Of a stretch of DNA of 64,000 bases, positions 33,226-41,073 are shown one piece after another. Numbering within the stretch: position 1 is the stretch's first letter; the number at the start of each line of letters is the position of its first letter. Made by a program: the position numbers and the translations under genes. This stretch comes from Bradyrhizobium sp. KBS0727 (GTDB taxonomy: Bacteria > Pseudomonadota > Alphaproteobacteria > Rhizobiales > Xanthobacteraceae), in assembly GCF_005937885.2 (NCBI RefSeq), contig NZ_CP042176.1, positions 4,211,501 to 4,275,500 on the forward strand, read 5' to 3'. Under the pieces are notes generated by a model. The model was not told the DNA's origin, ran no database searches, and saw only the letters and a list, made by a program, of their open reading frames with translations.

Positions 33226-33954
33226 TTACGTAGTGCCTACCGCGTTTACCGCCTGCTTGATCTGATTGAACAGCGCCTCGGTCACGTTTCTCGTTGCCAA
33301 GTCGCTCAAATGCAGGACGAGGTCATCGGCCGGATCGATCAATTCCCGCATCGCGATGGTCTTCTGCCAATGCTCCATCAGGGCGTAGCGATGAAATACA
33401 TCGACCCCGGCGGCCTCAGCCAGTTCGGATATGCGCTTCACCATCGTGTCCGAGAGTGGCTTCTTCTCGGGCGTCACGACGGCGGTGGTGTACTGCGAGT
33501 CCATCAGCACGACATCGGTGGGGATCCTGGCCAGACGATCCAGCCCTTCCGCAATGGCGGCAACGACCTTCTCGAACGCGAAGTCGGGCTCCGTGTTGCG
33601 AAAGACCGCATTGGTACCGACCTGCCAGATCACCAGCGCGGGCTTCTCGTCGATGACGTCGGATTGCATGCGCGGCAGCTCCGTTGAAGCTTCCTCGCCA
33701 CCTATTCCCCGGTTGACGACGTTGATCATCCGTTTGCCAAACCCATCGATCATCTGGACGCCAAACTCGTTTCGCAACATCAGCTCAAGCCAGGCCGGAT
33801 AAGGCACGACCAGGCGCGTACCCGCGGTTGACGAGGATCCAAAGGCGACGATTTTGGTATTCCGCTGCTGCAGGCTTCGCGCCAAATTCGGAAGCGGACG
33901 TTTGAAGCCCACGATATTCTGCAGCGTATCGCCAGGCGTGGAAGTTTCTGCCAT
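33226..33954 (-). CDS. SGNH/GDSL-type hydrolase
   Basis: This 242-residue protein has the SGNH block I as VAFGSSSTAGTR (a serine within GSSS), block II around NRGIGGEEAST (Gly), block III as WQVGTNAVFR (Asn) and a C-terminal LIDPADDLVLHLSD-type Asp/His region. Such enzymes are esterases, lipases or acetylhydrolases. The ATG at 33954 was chosen; no signal peptide is visible. The gene is divergent from the SDR gene at 34066. Confidence 0.85.
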   Translation of the reverse strand: MAETSTPGDTLQNIVGFKRPLPNLARSLQQRNTKIVAFGSSSTAGTRLVVPYPAWLELMLRNEFGVQMIDGFGKRMINVVNRGIGGEEASTELPRMQSDVIDEKPALVIWQVGTNAVFRNTEPDFAFEKVVAAIAEGLDRLARIPTDVVLMDSQYTTAVVTPEKKPLSDTMVKRISELAEAAGVDVFHRYALMEHWQKTIAMRELIDPADDLVLHLSDLATRNVTEALFNQIKQAVNAVGTT

Positions 33955-34065
33955 ATGCCTGCCCTGTTGTGGGAGCGAACATCGGTTAGGCGTAATTGAC
34001 GCAATTTTCCCGAGCAAGGCAACCGGTTTTCATCCGAACATTGAAGGCTGCCTGGAGGACAAATC

Positions 34066-34746
34066 ATGGACGGAAAAGTCATTGTGATCACCGGCGCCCT
34101 CGGCGCGCTCGGCAGCGTCGTCGCCGACGAGGCGCTGGCCCGTGGCGCCAGGATTGCGAGCGTCGACCATGCCCCCACGCAGGTACCGGCGACGCCGGAC
34201 CGGCTTGAACTCGGCGGCGTCGATCTCACCGACGCGGCCCAAGCCAAAAAGGCGATCGACGCCGCTGCGGCGCATTTCGGCAGGCTCGACGCGCTGATCA
34301 ACATCGCCGGCGGCTTCGCATTCGAGACAGTCGCCGACGGCGACCCCAAGACCTGGCAGCGCATGTACGCGCTCAACGTGATGACAGCGCTCAATGCCTC
34401 GCGCGCGGCTCTCCCGCATCTTGCCAAATCGAACGCGGGGCGGATCGTCAATGTCGGCGCGATGGGTGCCCTGCAGGCCGGCGCCGGCATGGGCCCCTAC
34501 GCCGCCTCCAAGGCCGGCGTGCACCGTCTCACCGAAGCGCTGGCCGCCGAGCAGAAGGGCAAGATCACCGTCAATGCGGTGCTGCCGTCGACCATCGACA
34601 CCGCGGCGAACCGCGCCAGCATGCCGAAAGCCGATTTCACGAAATGGGTGAACCCGAAGGAATTGGCCGACGTGATCCTGTTTCTCGCCAGCGACGCCGC
34701 CAGCGCGGTTACCGGAGCGCTGCTACCGGTCGCCGGGCGGGTTTAG
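34066..34746 (+). CDS. SDR-family oxidoreductase
   Basis: This 226-residue short-chain dehydrogenase has TGALGALGSVVA as cofactor loop, NIAGGF as the NNAG equivalent, and YAASKAG as the catalytic Tyr/Lys motif. It is short for the family and resembles the dihydropteridine-reductase-like subgroup. The cofactor and substrate are not assigned. A ribosome site (GGAGGAC) lies before the ATG at 34066. Confidence 0.9.
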   Translation: MDGKVIVITGALGALGSVVADEALARGARIASVDHAPTQVPATPDRLELGGVDLTDAAQAKKAIDAAAAHFGRLDALINIAGGFAFETVADGDPKTWQRMYALNVMTALNASRAALPHLAKSNAGRIVNVGAMGALQAGAGMGPYAASKAGVHRLTEALAAEQKGKITVNAVLPSTIDTAANRASMPKADFTKWVNPKELADVILFLASDAASAVTGALLPVAGRV

Positions 34747-34807
34747 CTCGACCTAAGCCACCGACGCGCGGCTTTTCGGTATCCGTCCTGGATGCTATAT
34801 TACTTGG

Positions 34808-35008
34808 ATGACGTCAGCCGAAGACATTGAAAAGGCGATCGAGCAATTGCCTCCGCGGGAACTGGCGCGACTTCGCGCCTGGTTTGAAGCGTTTGACGCC
34901 GGTCGGTTCGACGCGGCCATCGAACGTGATGCGCGTGACGGCAAGCTTGATGCATTTGCAGAGGAAGCCATCGCAGCGCATCGCGCCGGGCAATCCCGGG
35001 ACTTGTGA
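34808..35008 (+). CDS. Antitoxin-like protein of a RelE-type pair
   Basis: This 66-residue acidic helical protein reads MTSAEDIEKAIEQLPPRELA, then RLRAWFEAFDAGRFD and AFAEEAIAAHRAGQ. This LPPREL-x-x-x-R-x-W-[FL]-x-x-[FY] pattern is typical of small antitoxins upstream of RelE/HigB-type toxins. Its stop codon overlaps the GTG of the next frame (GTGA), a normal arrangement for translational coupling. The partner toxin is internally deleted, so the antitoxin is probably an orphan. Confidence 0.82.
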   Translation: MTSAEDIEKAIEQLPPRELARLRAWFEAFDAGRFDAAIERDARDGKLDAFAEEAIAAHRAGQSRDL

Positions 35009-35139
35009 AACACGCTGCCTCGCCAAAGTTTTGGACTGCTTATCAGGCACTACCCTCGCCCGTTCAAAAGCTGGCCGATGACGCGTTGCTTTGGTTCTGG
35101 ATCGGCTCTCATGCCGATTACGACCGGCTGATCAACTAG
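35005..35139 (+). pseudogene. RelE-type toxin with an in-frame internal deletion
   Basis: The 44-codon frame joins the usual toxin N-terminus (SPKFWTAYQALPSPVQKLAD) directly to the usual C-terminus (LLWFWIGSHADYDRLIN). Complete relatives have about 45 more residues between these parts, holding most of the catalytic beta sheet with the VRVGLHYRAL-type core. No frameshift or stop is seen, so the deletion was in frame. The product, if made, should be inactive as an mRNA interferase. It overlaps the convergent GrlR-like gene by four bases. Confidence 0.8.
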
Positions 35140-35849
35140 TCCTCGACCGACACCAGCTTCCGCAGCACTGCCTTGAAACGGATACTCCGCTTGCCGGCGA
35201 GCGCGGTAGCTTCGCCTTCCGCGCTGTCCCCATCGTAAGTGCCGGAAAAGCCGATGCCGACCTCGTAGCCGCCGAACAGCGGACGCTCGCCCTGGCTCAA
35301 GGTGTGCTCGCGGTTGACGATCTCGCCTTTCCAGCGGCCATTCGCTGCCGTGTAAGCGCCGATGTAGTCGAAGAAGGCGTCGCCGCCCCGGATGTTGCCG
35401 TCATGCAGCAGCATCACGCCGGTGTTGCCGCCGTCGATGCCGTCGAGCATCCTGATGTGGATCGAGTAAAGCCCGTTGCCGATACCGTCCGGCCCGACCT
35501 TGCCGGCCGGCGGCGCGTCGGCGTCGTTGATCGGCGTCATGACCGCCCTGAAAACGGCGCCCGGAAGCGCCGCTGCGCTGCCTTCGGAATGCAGCTCGTT
35601 GCCGCGAAGCACGCCTTTGAACGCCAAGGCGACGTTGTCGATCGGATAATTCGGGACATAGCTCGGATCGTGGTTGTGACGGCGCATCATCAATTCCGAA
35701 GAATAGACGCCGTCCTTCTCCGTGTAGCTGCCGACATAGGACGAACCGGAATTACCGCCATAGAGCTTCCCGCCGGCGGTCGCGAACATCACCCCGCTAC
35801 CGCTGCCGCGCGGGGTCTCAAACCGGAATTTATACAGTCCCTGCAGCAC
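35136..35849 (-). CDS. Tandem GrlR-like domain protein, paralogue 2
   Basis: This 237-residue protein is a clear paralogue of the one at 28924-29628. Shared strings include YSIHIRMLDGIDGGNTGVML, FGGYEVGIGFSGTYD and ALAGKRSIRFKAVL. It also has two GrlR-like halves (GGKLYGGNSGSSYVGSYTE and GNIRGGDAFFDYIGAYT). It begins with GTG at 35849, and MLQGLYKFRFE matches the paralogue's LFEGFYKVRFQ. No signal peptide is present. The role is unknown; the name only reflects fold resemblance. Confidence 0.75.
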   Translation of the reverse strand: MLQGLYKFRFETPRGSGSGVMFATAGGKLYGGNSGSSYVGSYTEKDGVYSSELMMRRHNHDPSYVPNYPIDNVALAFKGVLRGNELHSEGSAAALPGAVFRAVMTPINDADAPPAGKVGPDGIGNGLYSIHIRMLDGIDGGNTGVMLLHDGNIRGGDAFFDYIGAYTAANGRWKGEIVNREHTLSQGERPLFGGYEVGIGFSGTYDGDSAEGEATALAGKRSIRFKAVLRKLVSVED

Positions 35850-35995
35850 GGTTGCGTCGCCCCGGATCGGAAATGCCTGGGCCCCCGCGAATCGGCGATC
35901 CGCAGGTTCCCGTAAGTGGTGTTTTGCCTTGTCCCGAAGGGAGTTTAGCCACTTCGGCGTTGCCGGATCAAACGCTTTGCCGAAATTCCGCTATA

Positions 35996-36095
35996 GTGTT
36001 TTCGAGCGAAGTGGCCACCGGTTCGCGTAAAGAAAATGCGTCAAAACAAAAGAGTAGAGCCCGGTTCTGATTCAATCAGGACCGATAAGGCTCTA
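35996..36095. repeat. Two-module palindromic element, copy 2
   Basis: Module B (35996-36042, GTGTTTTCGAGCG...ACCGGT...GAAAATGCG) is followed by an A-rich linker and module A (36057-36095, GAGCCCGGTTCTGATTCAAT and an inverted partner). It lies 49 bases before the DUF2161 gene. The 150 bases to its left hold nothing recognised. Confidence 0.85.
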
Positions 36096-36143
36096 GAGTC
36101 CGGACATTGAGTCGCGGTCGCTTTCCGCCGCCGGAGTCTATCG

Positions 36144-36830
36144 TTGGAAACCGCGCTTTATCTTCCCGTCAAACGCTTCCTCGAAAAGCTCGGCTTCACC
36201 GTCAAGGGCGAGGTCGGCGGTTGCGATCTCGTGGCGCTCAGCGGCGACGATCCGCCGATCGTGGTGATCGGCGAATTGAAATTGACCTTCAACCTGGAAC
36301 TGATCCTGCAGGCGGTCGACCGCGCCGCCGCCGCCGACGAAGTCTGGCTCGCGGCGAGATTGTCGGCCCGCGGCAAAGGGCGCGAGAGCGACGCGCGTTA
36401 TCGCAATCTCTGCCGCCGGCTCGGCTTCGGCATGCTGGCCGTCACCAATACCGGCGACGTCGAGGTGATCGTCAAGCCGCCCGACACCGCCCCTCGCCGC
36501 AATCCCAAGAAGCGCTCGCGGCTGGTCGCTGAGCATCGGCGGCGCAAGGGCGATCCGGCGATGGGAGGAAGCACCCGCGCGCCGATCATGACCGCCTATC
36601 GGCAACAGGCGCTGGCTTGCGCATCCGCGCTGTCGAGCGGGCCGCGGCGCGTGAAGGATCTGCGGCCTGAAATTCCCGACGCGGGGAAAATTCTGCTGCA
36701 CAATGTCTATGGCTGGTTCGATCGCGCCGAGCGCGGCGTCTACGTGCTGACCGATGCCGGGCGTGCCGCGCTGAAACGCTGGCCGCAGCAACCGATGGAC
36801 CTCGGCGCCGCCAGCAATTCAGCGCCCTGA
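36144..36830 (+). CDS. DUF2161 protein (PD-(D/E)XK nuclease-like)
   Basis: This 228-residue protein matches DUF2161: ETALYLPVKRFLEKLGFTVK at the N-terminus, then GCDLVALSGDD and VVIGELKLTFNLELILQAVD. The D...E-x-K arrangement is that of a PD-(D/E)XK nuclease core. The C-terminal part (about residues 145-215) looks like a winged-helix domain. It may therefore be a DNA-acting enzyme; no activity is established to my knowledge. TTG is the likely start, with GGAG eight bases before it. Confidence 0.85.
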   Translation: METALYLPVKRFLEKLGFTVKGEVGGCDLVALSGDDPPIVVIGELKLTFNLELILQAVDRAAAADEVWLAARLSARGKGRESDARYRNLCRRLGFGMLAVTNTGDVEVIVKPPDTAPRRNPKKRSRLVAEHRRRKGDPAMGGSTRAPIMTAYRQQALACASALSSGPRRVKDLRPEIPDAGKILLHNVYGWFDRAERGVYVLTDAGRAALKRWPQQPMDLGAASNSAP

Positions 36831-36857
36831 CGACAACGAAGAAAACGGGAGGATCGA

Positions 36858-37157
36858 ATGATCGTGGTCACCGGCAGCGTCACCGCCCGGGCGGACAGTT
36901 TTGACGAAGTCCGCAAACTCAGCCTCGAACACGTCCGCCGTTCGCGCACTGAGCCCGGCTGCATCTCGCATACCGTGCAGGTCGATTGCGAAAACCCGCT
37001 GCGGCTGGTGTTTTTCGAGCAATGGGCCGATCGCGCCGCGCTGCTGGCGCATTTCACGGTCCCCGCCTCCAGAGATTTCGTCCGCGCGCTGCAGTCATTG
37101 GCGGCCGCCGCCACCACGATCGAGCTGTACGACGCTACCAGGCTGGAGAAGTTGTAG
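36858..37157 (+). CDS. Antibiotic biosynthesis monooxygenase (ABM) domain protein
   Basis: This 99-residue single ABM domain reads VVTGSVTARADSFDEVRKLS, EPGCISHTVQVDCENPLRLV and FFEQWADRAALLAHF. It is a dimeric ferredoxin-like fold, as in the quinol monooxygenase YgiN. It starts 28 bases after the DUF2161 gene with GGGAGGATCGA before the ATG, so the two are likely co-transcribed. Confidence 0.9.
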   Translation: MIVVTGSVTARADSFDEVRKLSLEHVRRSRTEPGCISHTVQVDCENPLRLVFFEQWADRAALLAHFTVPASRDFVRALQSLAAAATTIELYDATRLEKL

Positions 37158-37243
37158 ACGCATGGCTGTATTGCCATGCGAATTTCATATTGCAATGCAA
37201 CATAAGGGCACCTAGGTATCTCCACAACAGATGCGAGGCCCCG

Positions 37244-37546
37244 ATGAGCGAAGATTGGAACACGAAATACGGCACACGGCGCGTCCGGCGCGATCCGCCG
37301 ACGCTCGAAGAGGCAATATTCGCCGCCGTCGGCATTACCGAAGACCCGCAGCAGCAGGCCGAAATCGCCGCCGCACTGATGGGACTGCCGTACGAAGACG
37401 TGCTGGCTGAAGTGAAAAAGACCGGGCGCGCGATGGCGCGATCGGCCACCCGCGTGATCGCGGGTGAGCAAGGCGCGCAGCGCTCCGTCGTGGTCGAGCG
37501 CAAGATTGTCCGTCGATTCGGCAACGACAAGCGTACCGGCACCTGA
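37244..37546 (+). CDS. Conserved hypothetical protein
   Basis: This 100-residue protein (MSEDWNTKYGTRRVRRDPPT...) has a central helical region (EEAIFAAVGITEDPQQQAEI, MGLPYEDVLAEVKK) and a basic C-terminus (VVVERKIVRRFGNDKR). I recall similar proteins of unknown function in Bradyrhizobiaceae. The cytoplasm is likely, since no signal or TM segment is present. Confidence 0.7.
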   Translation: MSEDWNTKYGTRRVRRDPPTLEEAIFAAVGITEDPQQQAEIAAALMGLPYEDVLAEVKKTGRAMARSATRVIAGEQGAQRSVVVERKIVRRFGNDKRTGT

Positions 37547-37564
37547 GAGCCGCTACGGCTCAAA

Positions 37565-37668
37565 GCGTCTTCGAGTGACGCGGGTACCGGTTCACGTAAA
37601 GAAAACGCATCAAGACAAACAACCGGAGCCTTACCGATTCTGATTCAATCAGAGCCGGTAAGGCTCCA
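37565..37668. repeat. Two-module palindromic element, copy 3
   Basis: Module B (37565-37612, GCGTCTTCGAGTG...ACCGGT...GAAAACGC) and module A (37624-37668, CCGGAGCCTTACCGATTCTG with inverted partner ending AAGGCTCC) are separated by a short A-rich linker. The arrangement is the same as at 35996-36095. It lies between convergent genes. Confidence 0.85.
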
Positions 37669-37695
37669 GGCAATTTGGGGATAATGCGCCCTTCG

Positions 37696-38307
37696 TCAGG
37701 CCGCCCGACCCCACCGGGTCATATTCATCAACATCTTCCAATAAGCGCGATTGAAGTTCACGACGGCATCGACCGCCGTCGTGACAGCGGACGGCGCCAG
37801 TGCCGTGTCATCCTGCTGGGTCAGGTCGATCGTGCCGGTGGATTCGCCGTAACGGAACGTCAGGTGTGCGCCGAACTTGTTGGCGAGCGCCCGCATCGCT
37901 TCATTCTGCGCGCCGGTCGTGATCCGCAGGCTCTGGTAACCCTTCGCACGCGCCTCCGCGATCAGCTTGCGGAACAGGATGCTGCCGACGCCGCGCCGGC
38001 GTACCGACGCTTCGACGCTGAACGCGATCTCGGGCAGCGAATCCGGCGATTGATCCGGCGGATGCAGCTCGGCTGCGCCGCGAACCACGCCGTTTTCAAA
38101 GAAGGCGATCACAATCGTGCCGTCATTGGCGCATTTTTCGGCGTAGCGCTCGATGAAACTGTCGTCCATGAAGCCATGGAAGCGGTCGTGCCGGCTGTTG
38201 CGGTCGAGCCGCAGCAGATGATCGCGCAATAGCGGCAACTCTTCCTGCTGGCTCAGCGTTCGGACACTGCTGTCGGCAAGCGCGGCTGCGATAACGGTGA
38301 GGTACAT
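37696..38307 (-). CDS. GNAT-family N-acetyltransferase
   Basis: This 203-residue protein has a GNAT fold with the acetyl-CoA pyrophosphate loop as VRRRGVGSILFRKLIAEARAK and a preceding strand EIAFSVEAS. The N-terminal part (RLDRNSRHDRFHGFMDD) and the C-terminal tail (FNRAYWKMLMNMTRWGRAA) are conserved in rhizobial homologues as far as I recall. The substrate is unknown. The 148 bases between it and the next gene are AT-rich and probably hold its promoter. Confidence 0.88.
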   Translation of the reverse strand: MYLTVIAAALADSSVRTLSQQEELPLLRDHLLRLDRNSRHDRFHGFMDDSFIERYAEKCANDGTIVIAFFENGVVRGAAELHPPDQSPDSLPEIAFSVEASVRRRGVGSILFRKLIAEARAKGYQSLRITTGAQNEAMRALANKFGAHLTFRYGESTGTIDLTQQDDTALAPSAVTTAVDAVVNFNRAYWKMLMNMTRWGRAA

Positions 38308-38455
38308 AGTCTAATCTCCTCTGAGAGAGCCCTCTGAGGAGGCGTCGAATCCCTAGACCACCTATATTGTGCATCGCAGCATGAATTTCAACCCCTTGGA
38401 ATACTTCATCTAATGTCATATTCCGTTAACTAATTGTTAGGCAGTTCCGTCTGTA

Positions 38456-38854
38456 TCAGAGCACCAGCTGGGTTTGCGTCACCACCGCGACCAGCTTGCC
38501 GTCCTCGGTTTCCAGCCGCGTCTGCCAGACCTGGGTACGCCGTCCCCGATGCACCGGGGTGGCGGTAGCCGTCACGGTAGAACCCTCCTTGGCGCCGCCG
38601 ATGAAATTGGTCTTGCTCTCGAGCGTGGTGGTGCCCTTGGCATCCTCCGGCAGGTTGATGACGGTCGCCGCCGCGCCGACCGAGTCCGCGAGCGCCATGA
38701 TGGCGCCGCCGTGAATCGTATTGCGCAGCGTGCAGAGCTCCGGACGAACCACCATCTGCGCCACCACGCGGTCCTTGTCGGCCGCGATGAACGTCACGCC
38801 CTTCAATTCCGCGAACGGCATTTTCATCGACTGGATTTTTTCAAGCGGCGTCAT
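38456..38854 (-). CDS. PaaI-family hotdog thioesterase
   Basis: This 132-residue single hotdog domain has RNTIHGGAIMALADSVGAAA as its active-site helix region and a C-terminal strand WQTRLETEDGKLVAVV. It probably works as a homotetramer that hydrolyses aromatic or short acyl-CoA thioesters. The ATG at 38854 is preceded by GGGAGGACC. It lies in a small minus-strand group near the GNAT gene but with its own spacing. Confidence 0.9.
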   Translation of the reverse strand: MTPLEKIQSMKMPFAELKGVTFIAADKDRVVAQMVVRPELCTLRNTIHGGAIMALADSVGAAATVINLPEDAKGTTTLESKTNFIGGAKEGSTVTATATPVHRGRRTQVWQTRLETEDGKLVAVVTQTQLVL

Positions 38855-38992
38855 TGGTCCTCCCGTTTTTCTTCCAAGCTTTCTTAGGAGAATGGATGGC
38901 GCTGGTAAATCAGGCAATGACCTCACAGGTAATGGTTGCCGTGACAAGGCGCCGCTCTCGATGCGATCGTCGCGGCGCTGTGGGACCAACAA

Positions 38993-39091
38993 CCCTCATC
39001 GTGAGCAACCGCGAAGCGGCGTCTCGAAGGATGCAGCCATTGGCCACGCCGCATGGTTCGAGACGCGCTACGCGCTCCTCACCAAGAGGGG
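38993..39091. repeat. GTCTCGAAGGATG / GGTTCGAGACGC repeat, copy 1
   Basis: Two half-elements occur: CCGCGAAGCGGCGTCTCGAAGGATG and CATGGTTCGAGACGCGCTACGCGCTCCTCACC-type. Each holds a small hairpin, and the shared CGTCTCGAA / TTCGAGACG parts are inverted. The order of halves is reversed relative to the copy at 57680-57808. It abuts the stop codon of the M20 peptidase. Confidence 0.75.
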
Positions 39092-40378
39092 TTAGACCTT
39101 CTCCACCCCGCACCACTCCGCGATGAACAGCGCGGTCGCCTTGGTCGATTTCCGCAACGACTCCAGATCGACATATTCGTTGAAGCCGTGCATTGCCTCG
39201 CCGCTGGCGCCGAAGCACAGGCTCGGGATGTTGTAGTTCAGCCCGTAGAACCGCGTGTCGGTCAGCGCGGTGAAGGCTTGCTCCGGCACCACGCCGCCGC
39301 CGCCGTAAACGGCCGCGAAGGCTTTGCCGAAGGCGGCTTCAGGTGCTGCCGAATCCTTCAGCTCATAACCCTCCGACAGGAAACCCGACCACTCTACCTG
39401 CGGCGGATTGTTGGACAAGAAGCGATGATCGCGCGCAGCGGCCGAGACGCAAGCCATGATTTCGGATTGCGCGTCGGCGACCGACCAGCCCGGCAAGACA
39501 GCGATGCGACAATCGACGTCGCACCAGGCCGGCACGCTGGAGGCCCAGTCGCCGCCCTTGATGATGCCGGGATTGAAGTTGATGGGATGGTCGACCGTCC
39601 CGAAATGATGATCGCGTTTGGCGCGCTCGTTCCATTCCGCTTCCAGTCTCTGCAGCGAATGGATCAGATGGTAGGCCGCCATGATCGCGTTGGCGCCGGA
39701 GCCGGCCTCGAACACGTGGACGGGAAAACCGCGCACTTTCAGACGAAACCAGATCACGCCGACCTGCGAGCGTATCATCTTGCCGTTGGTCGGTTCGGGG
39801 ATGAAGCAGGCATCGGCGCGGTAGCCGCGCTGCAGGGTCGAGAGCGCGCCGACGCCGGTGCTCTCCTCCTCGATCACGGATTGAAAATGAATCCGCCCGG
39901 TCGGCCGCAGCCCCGCGGCGGTGATCGCATCCAGCGCGTAGAGCGCACCGATGGTACCGGACTTCATGTCGCAGGCGCCGCGGCCATACATCCTGCCGTC
40001 CTTGATGACGGGCGAGAATGGCGGCGTCTCCCACATGTCCAGCGGACCGACGGGAACCACGTCGCAGTGGCCCTGCAGGATCAGCGATTTGCCGGCATTG
40101 TTCGGCGGACGGTAGGTACCGACCACGGTGCGGGCCCTGGAAAAATCATGTTCGATCGGGCCAAAGCCGCGCAAATCCTTCAAATCCTCGACATCGATAT
40201 GCCAGTCATCGACCTCATAGCCGCGCTGGCGCAAGAGATCGCCGATCATGTCCTGGCACGGCCCCTCGGCGCCGCGGGTCGAAGGGATCGCGACGAAATC
40301 CCGCGTCGTCGCGAGCTGCGCATCAAAGCCGGCGTCGACGGCATCGAGAATTTTTTGCTTGTTATCGCTGGCGTTCAT
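39092..40378 (-). CDS. M20-family metallopeptidase (ArgE/DapE-like)
   Basis: This 428-residue cytoplasmic amidohydrolase has the first zinc motif LQGHCDVVPVGP, the bridging aspartate GRGACDMKSG, and the catalytic glutamate pair IEEEST. Relatives deacylate N-acetylornithine, succinyl-diaminopimelate or similar. The dimerisation domain lies about residues 200-320. The ATG at 40378 was preferred over an upstream open frame that starts in a palindromic repeat. Which acyl-amino acid it cleaves is not evident. Confidence 0.92.
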   Translation of the reverse strand: MNASDNKQKILDAVDAGFDAQLATTRDFVAIPSTRGAEGPCQDMIGDLLRQRGYEVDDWHIDVEDLKDLRGFGPIEHDFSRARTVVGTYRPPNNAGKSLILQGHCDVVPVGPLDMWETPPFSPVIKDGRMYGRGACDMKSGTIGALYALDAITAAGLRPTGRIHFQSVIEEESTGVGALSTLQRGYRADACFIPEPTNGKMIRSQVGVIWFRLKVRGFPVHVFEAGSGANAIMAAYHLIHSLQRLEAEWNERAKRDHHFGTVDHPINFNPGIIKGGDWASSVPAWCDVDCRIAVLPGWSVADAQSEIMACVSAAARDHRFLSNNPPQVEWSGFLSEGYELKDSAAPEAAFGKAFAAVYGGGGVVPEQAFTALTDTRFYGLNYNIPSLCFGASGEAMHGFNEYVDLESLRKSTKATALFIAEWCGVEKV

Positions 40379-40434
40379 TACGTTCGTATTCCCCTGCTCG
40401 GCGCTTCCTGAAGCGCGATCAAAGCATAAGCTAC

Positions 40435-40482
40435 AGCGTTTTCGAGCGAAGTGGATACCGGTTCGCCAAAGAAAACGCATCA
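40435..40482. repeat. ACCGGT-centred palindromic element, copy 4 (module B)
   Basis: The ends GCGTTTTCGAGCG and GAAAACGC flank AGTGGATACCGGTTCGCC. No module A follows. It lies between the divergent M20 peptidase and the 50-residue membrane protein genes. Confidence 0.85.
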
Positions 40483-40589
40483 ACGCAAAAGTGTCTCAGG
40501 AACTCCAGCATGCCTTGATCGCTTTCAGAATCGGCACGCCGCCCATACAGTCGTGGCCTACCAGACCGACGCCCCAACGGAGACACCGG

Positions 40590-40742
40590 ATGCCCGGAAA
40601 TCGCAACGTCCTGTATCTCATCATCGGTGCGCTGATCGTCGCAGTCGGCGTGCTCGGCTACAATCTCTACCAGTCGAAGAAGCAGCCGGAGGGCCTGCAG
40701 ATCAATGTCGGCCCCAATGGACTGAAAATCGAGAGCAAGTGA
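40590..40742 (+). CDS. 50-residue single-pass membrane protein
   Basis: MPGNRNVLYLIIGALIVAVG... has one N-terminal transmembrane helix (about 7-24), then YQSKKQPEGLQINVGPNGLK and a short end. The periplasmic tail GLQINVGPNGLKIESK is distinctive and, as far as I recall, conserved in Bradyrhizobium. AACGGAGACACC precedes the ATG. Function is unknown. Confidence 0.75.
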   Translation: MPGNRNVLYLIIGALIVAVGVLGYNLYQSKKQPEGLQINVGPNGLKIESK

Positions 40743-40768
40743 GGAAGCCCAATTTGACGATCGAGAAG

Positions 40769-41017
40769 ATGGCAACGACCGGCTGGATCGCCCTGCCCGT
40801 GGGCCTCGTCATGGCGCTGATCGTGACACCTGTGCTCGCCCAGCAGGTTTCGCGCGAGCAGGACATCGTCGAATTGCGGCTCGGCCAACGCATCCTCGTC
40901 GACGACGGATCGTGCCCTCCCGGGCAGATCAAGGAGGTCGCGGGCGCGCAGATGACCGCGACCGGCGTCTCACGTACCCGCAAATGCATTCCGCGGCTGG
41001 GGCCCAAGAAGCGATAG
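40769..41017 (+). CDS. Small exported protein (DUF6719-like)
   Basis: This 82-residue protein has a signal peptide (GWIALPVGLVMALIVTPVLA) and a mature part reading LRLGQRILVDDGSCPPGQIK and SRTRKCIPRLGPKKR. Two cysteines could form a disulfide. I associate the LGQ-x-[IV]-LVDDGSCP-x-GQIKE motif with a family of unknown function in Bradyrhizobium. An in-frame TTG at 40754, six bases after AGGAAG, is an alternative start. It follows the 50-residue membrane protein by 26 bases. Confidence 0.75.
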   Translation: MATTGWIALPVGLVMALIVTPVLAQQVSREQDIVELRLGQRILVDDGSCPPGQIKEVAGAQMTATGVSRTRKCIPRLGPKKR

Positions 41018-41073
41018 GTAGCGCAATTCGGCGCGACCCGCCGTGAGAAAGGCAAGTTTCGAAACACAGCAAG

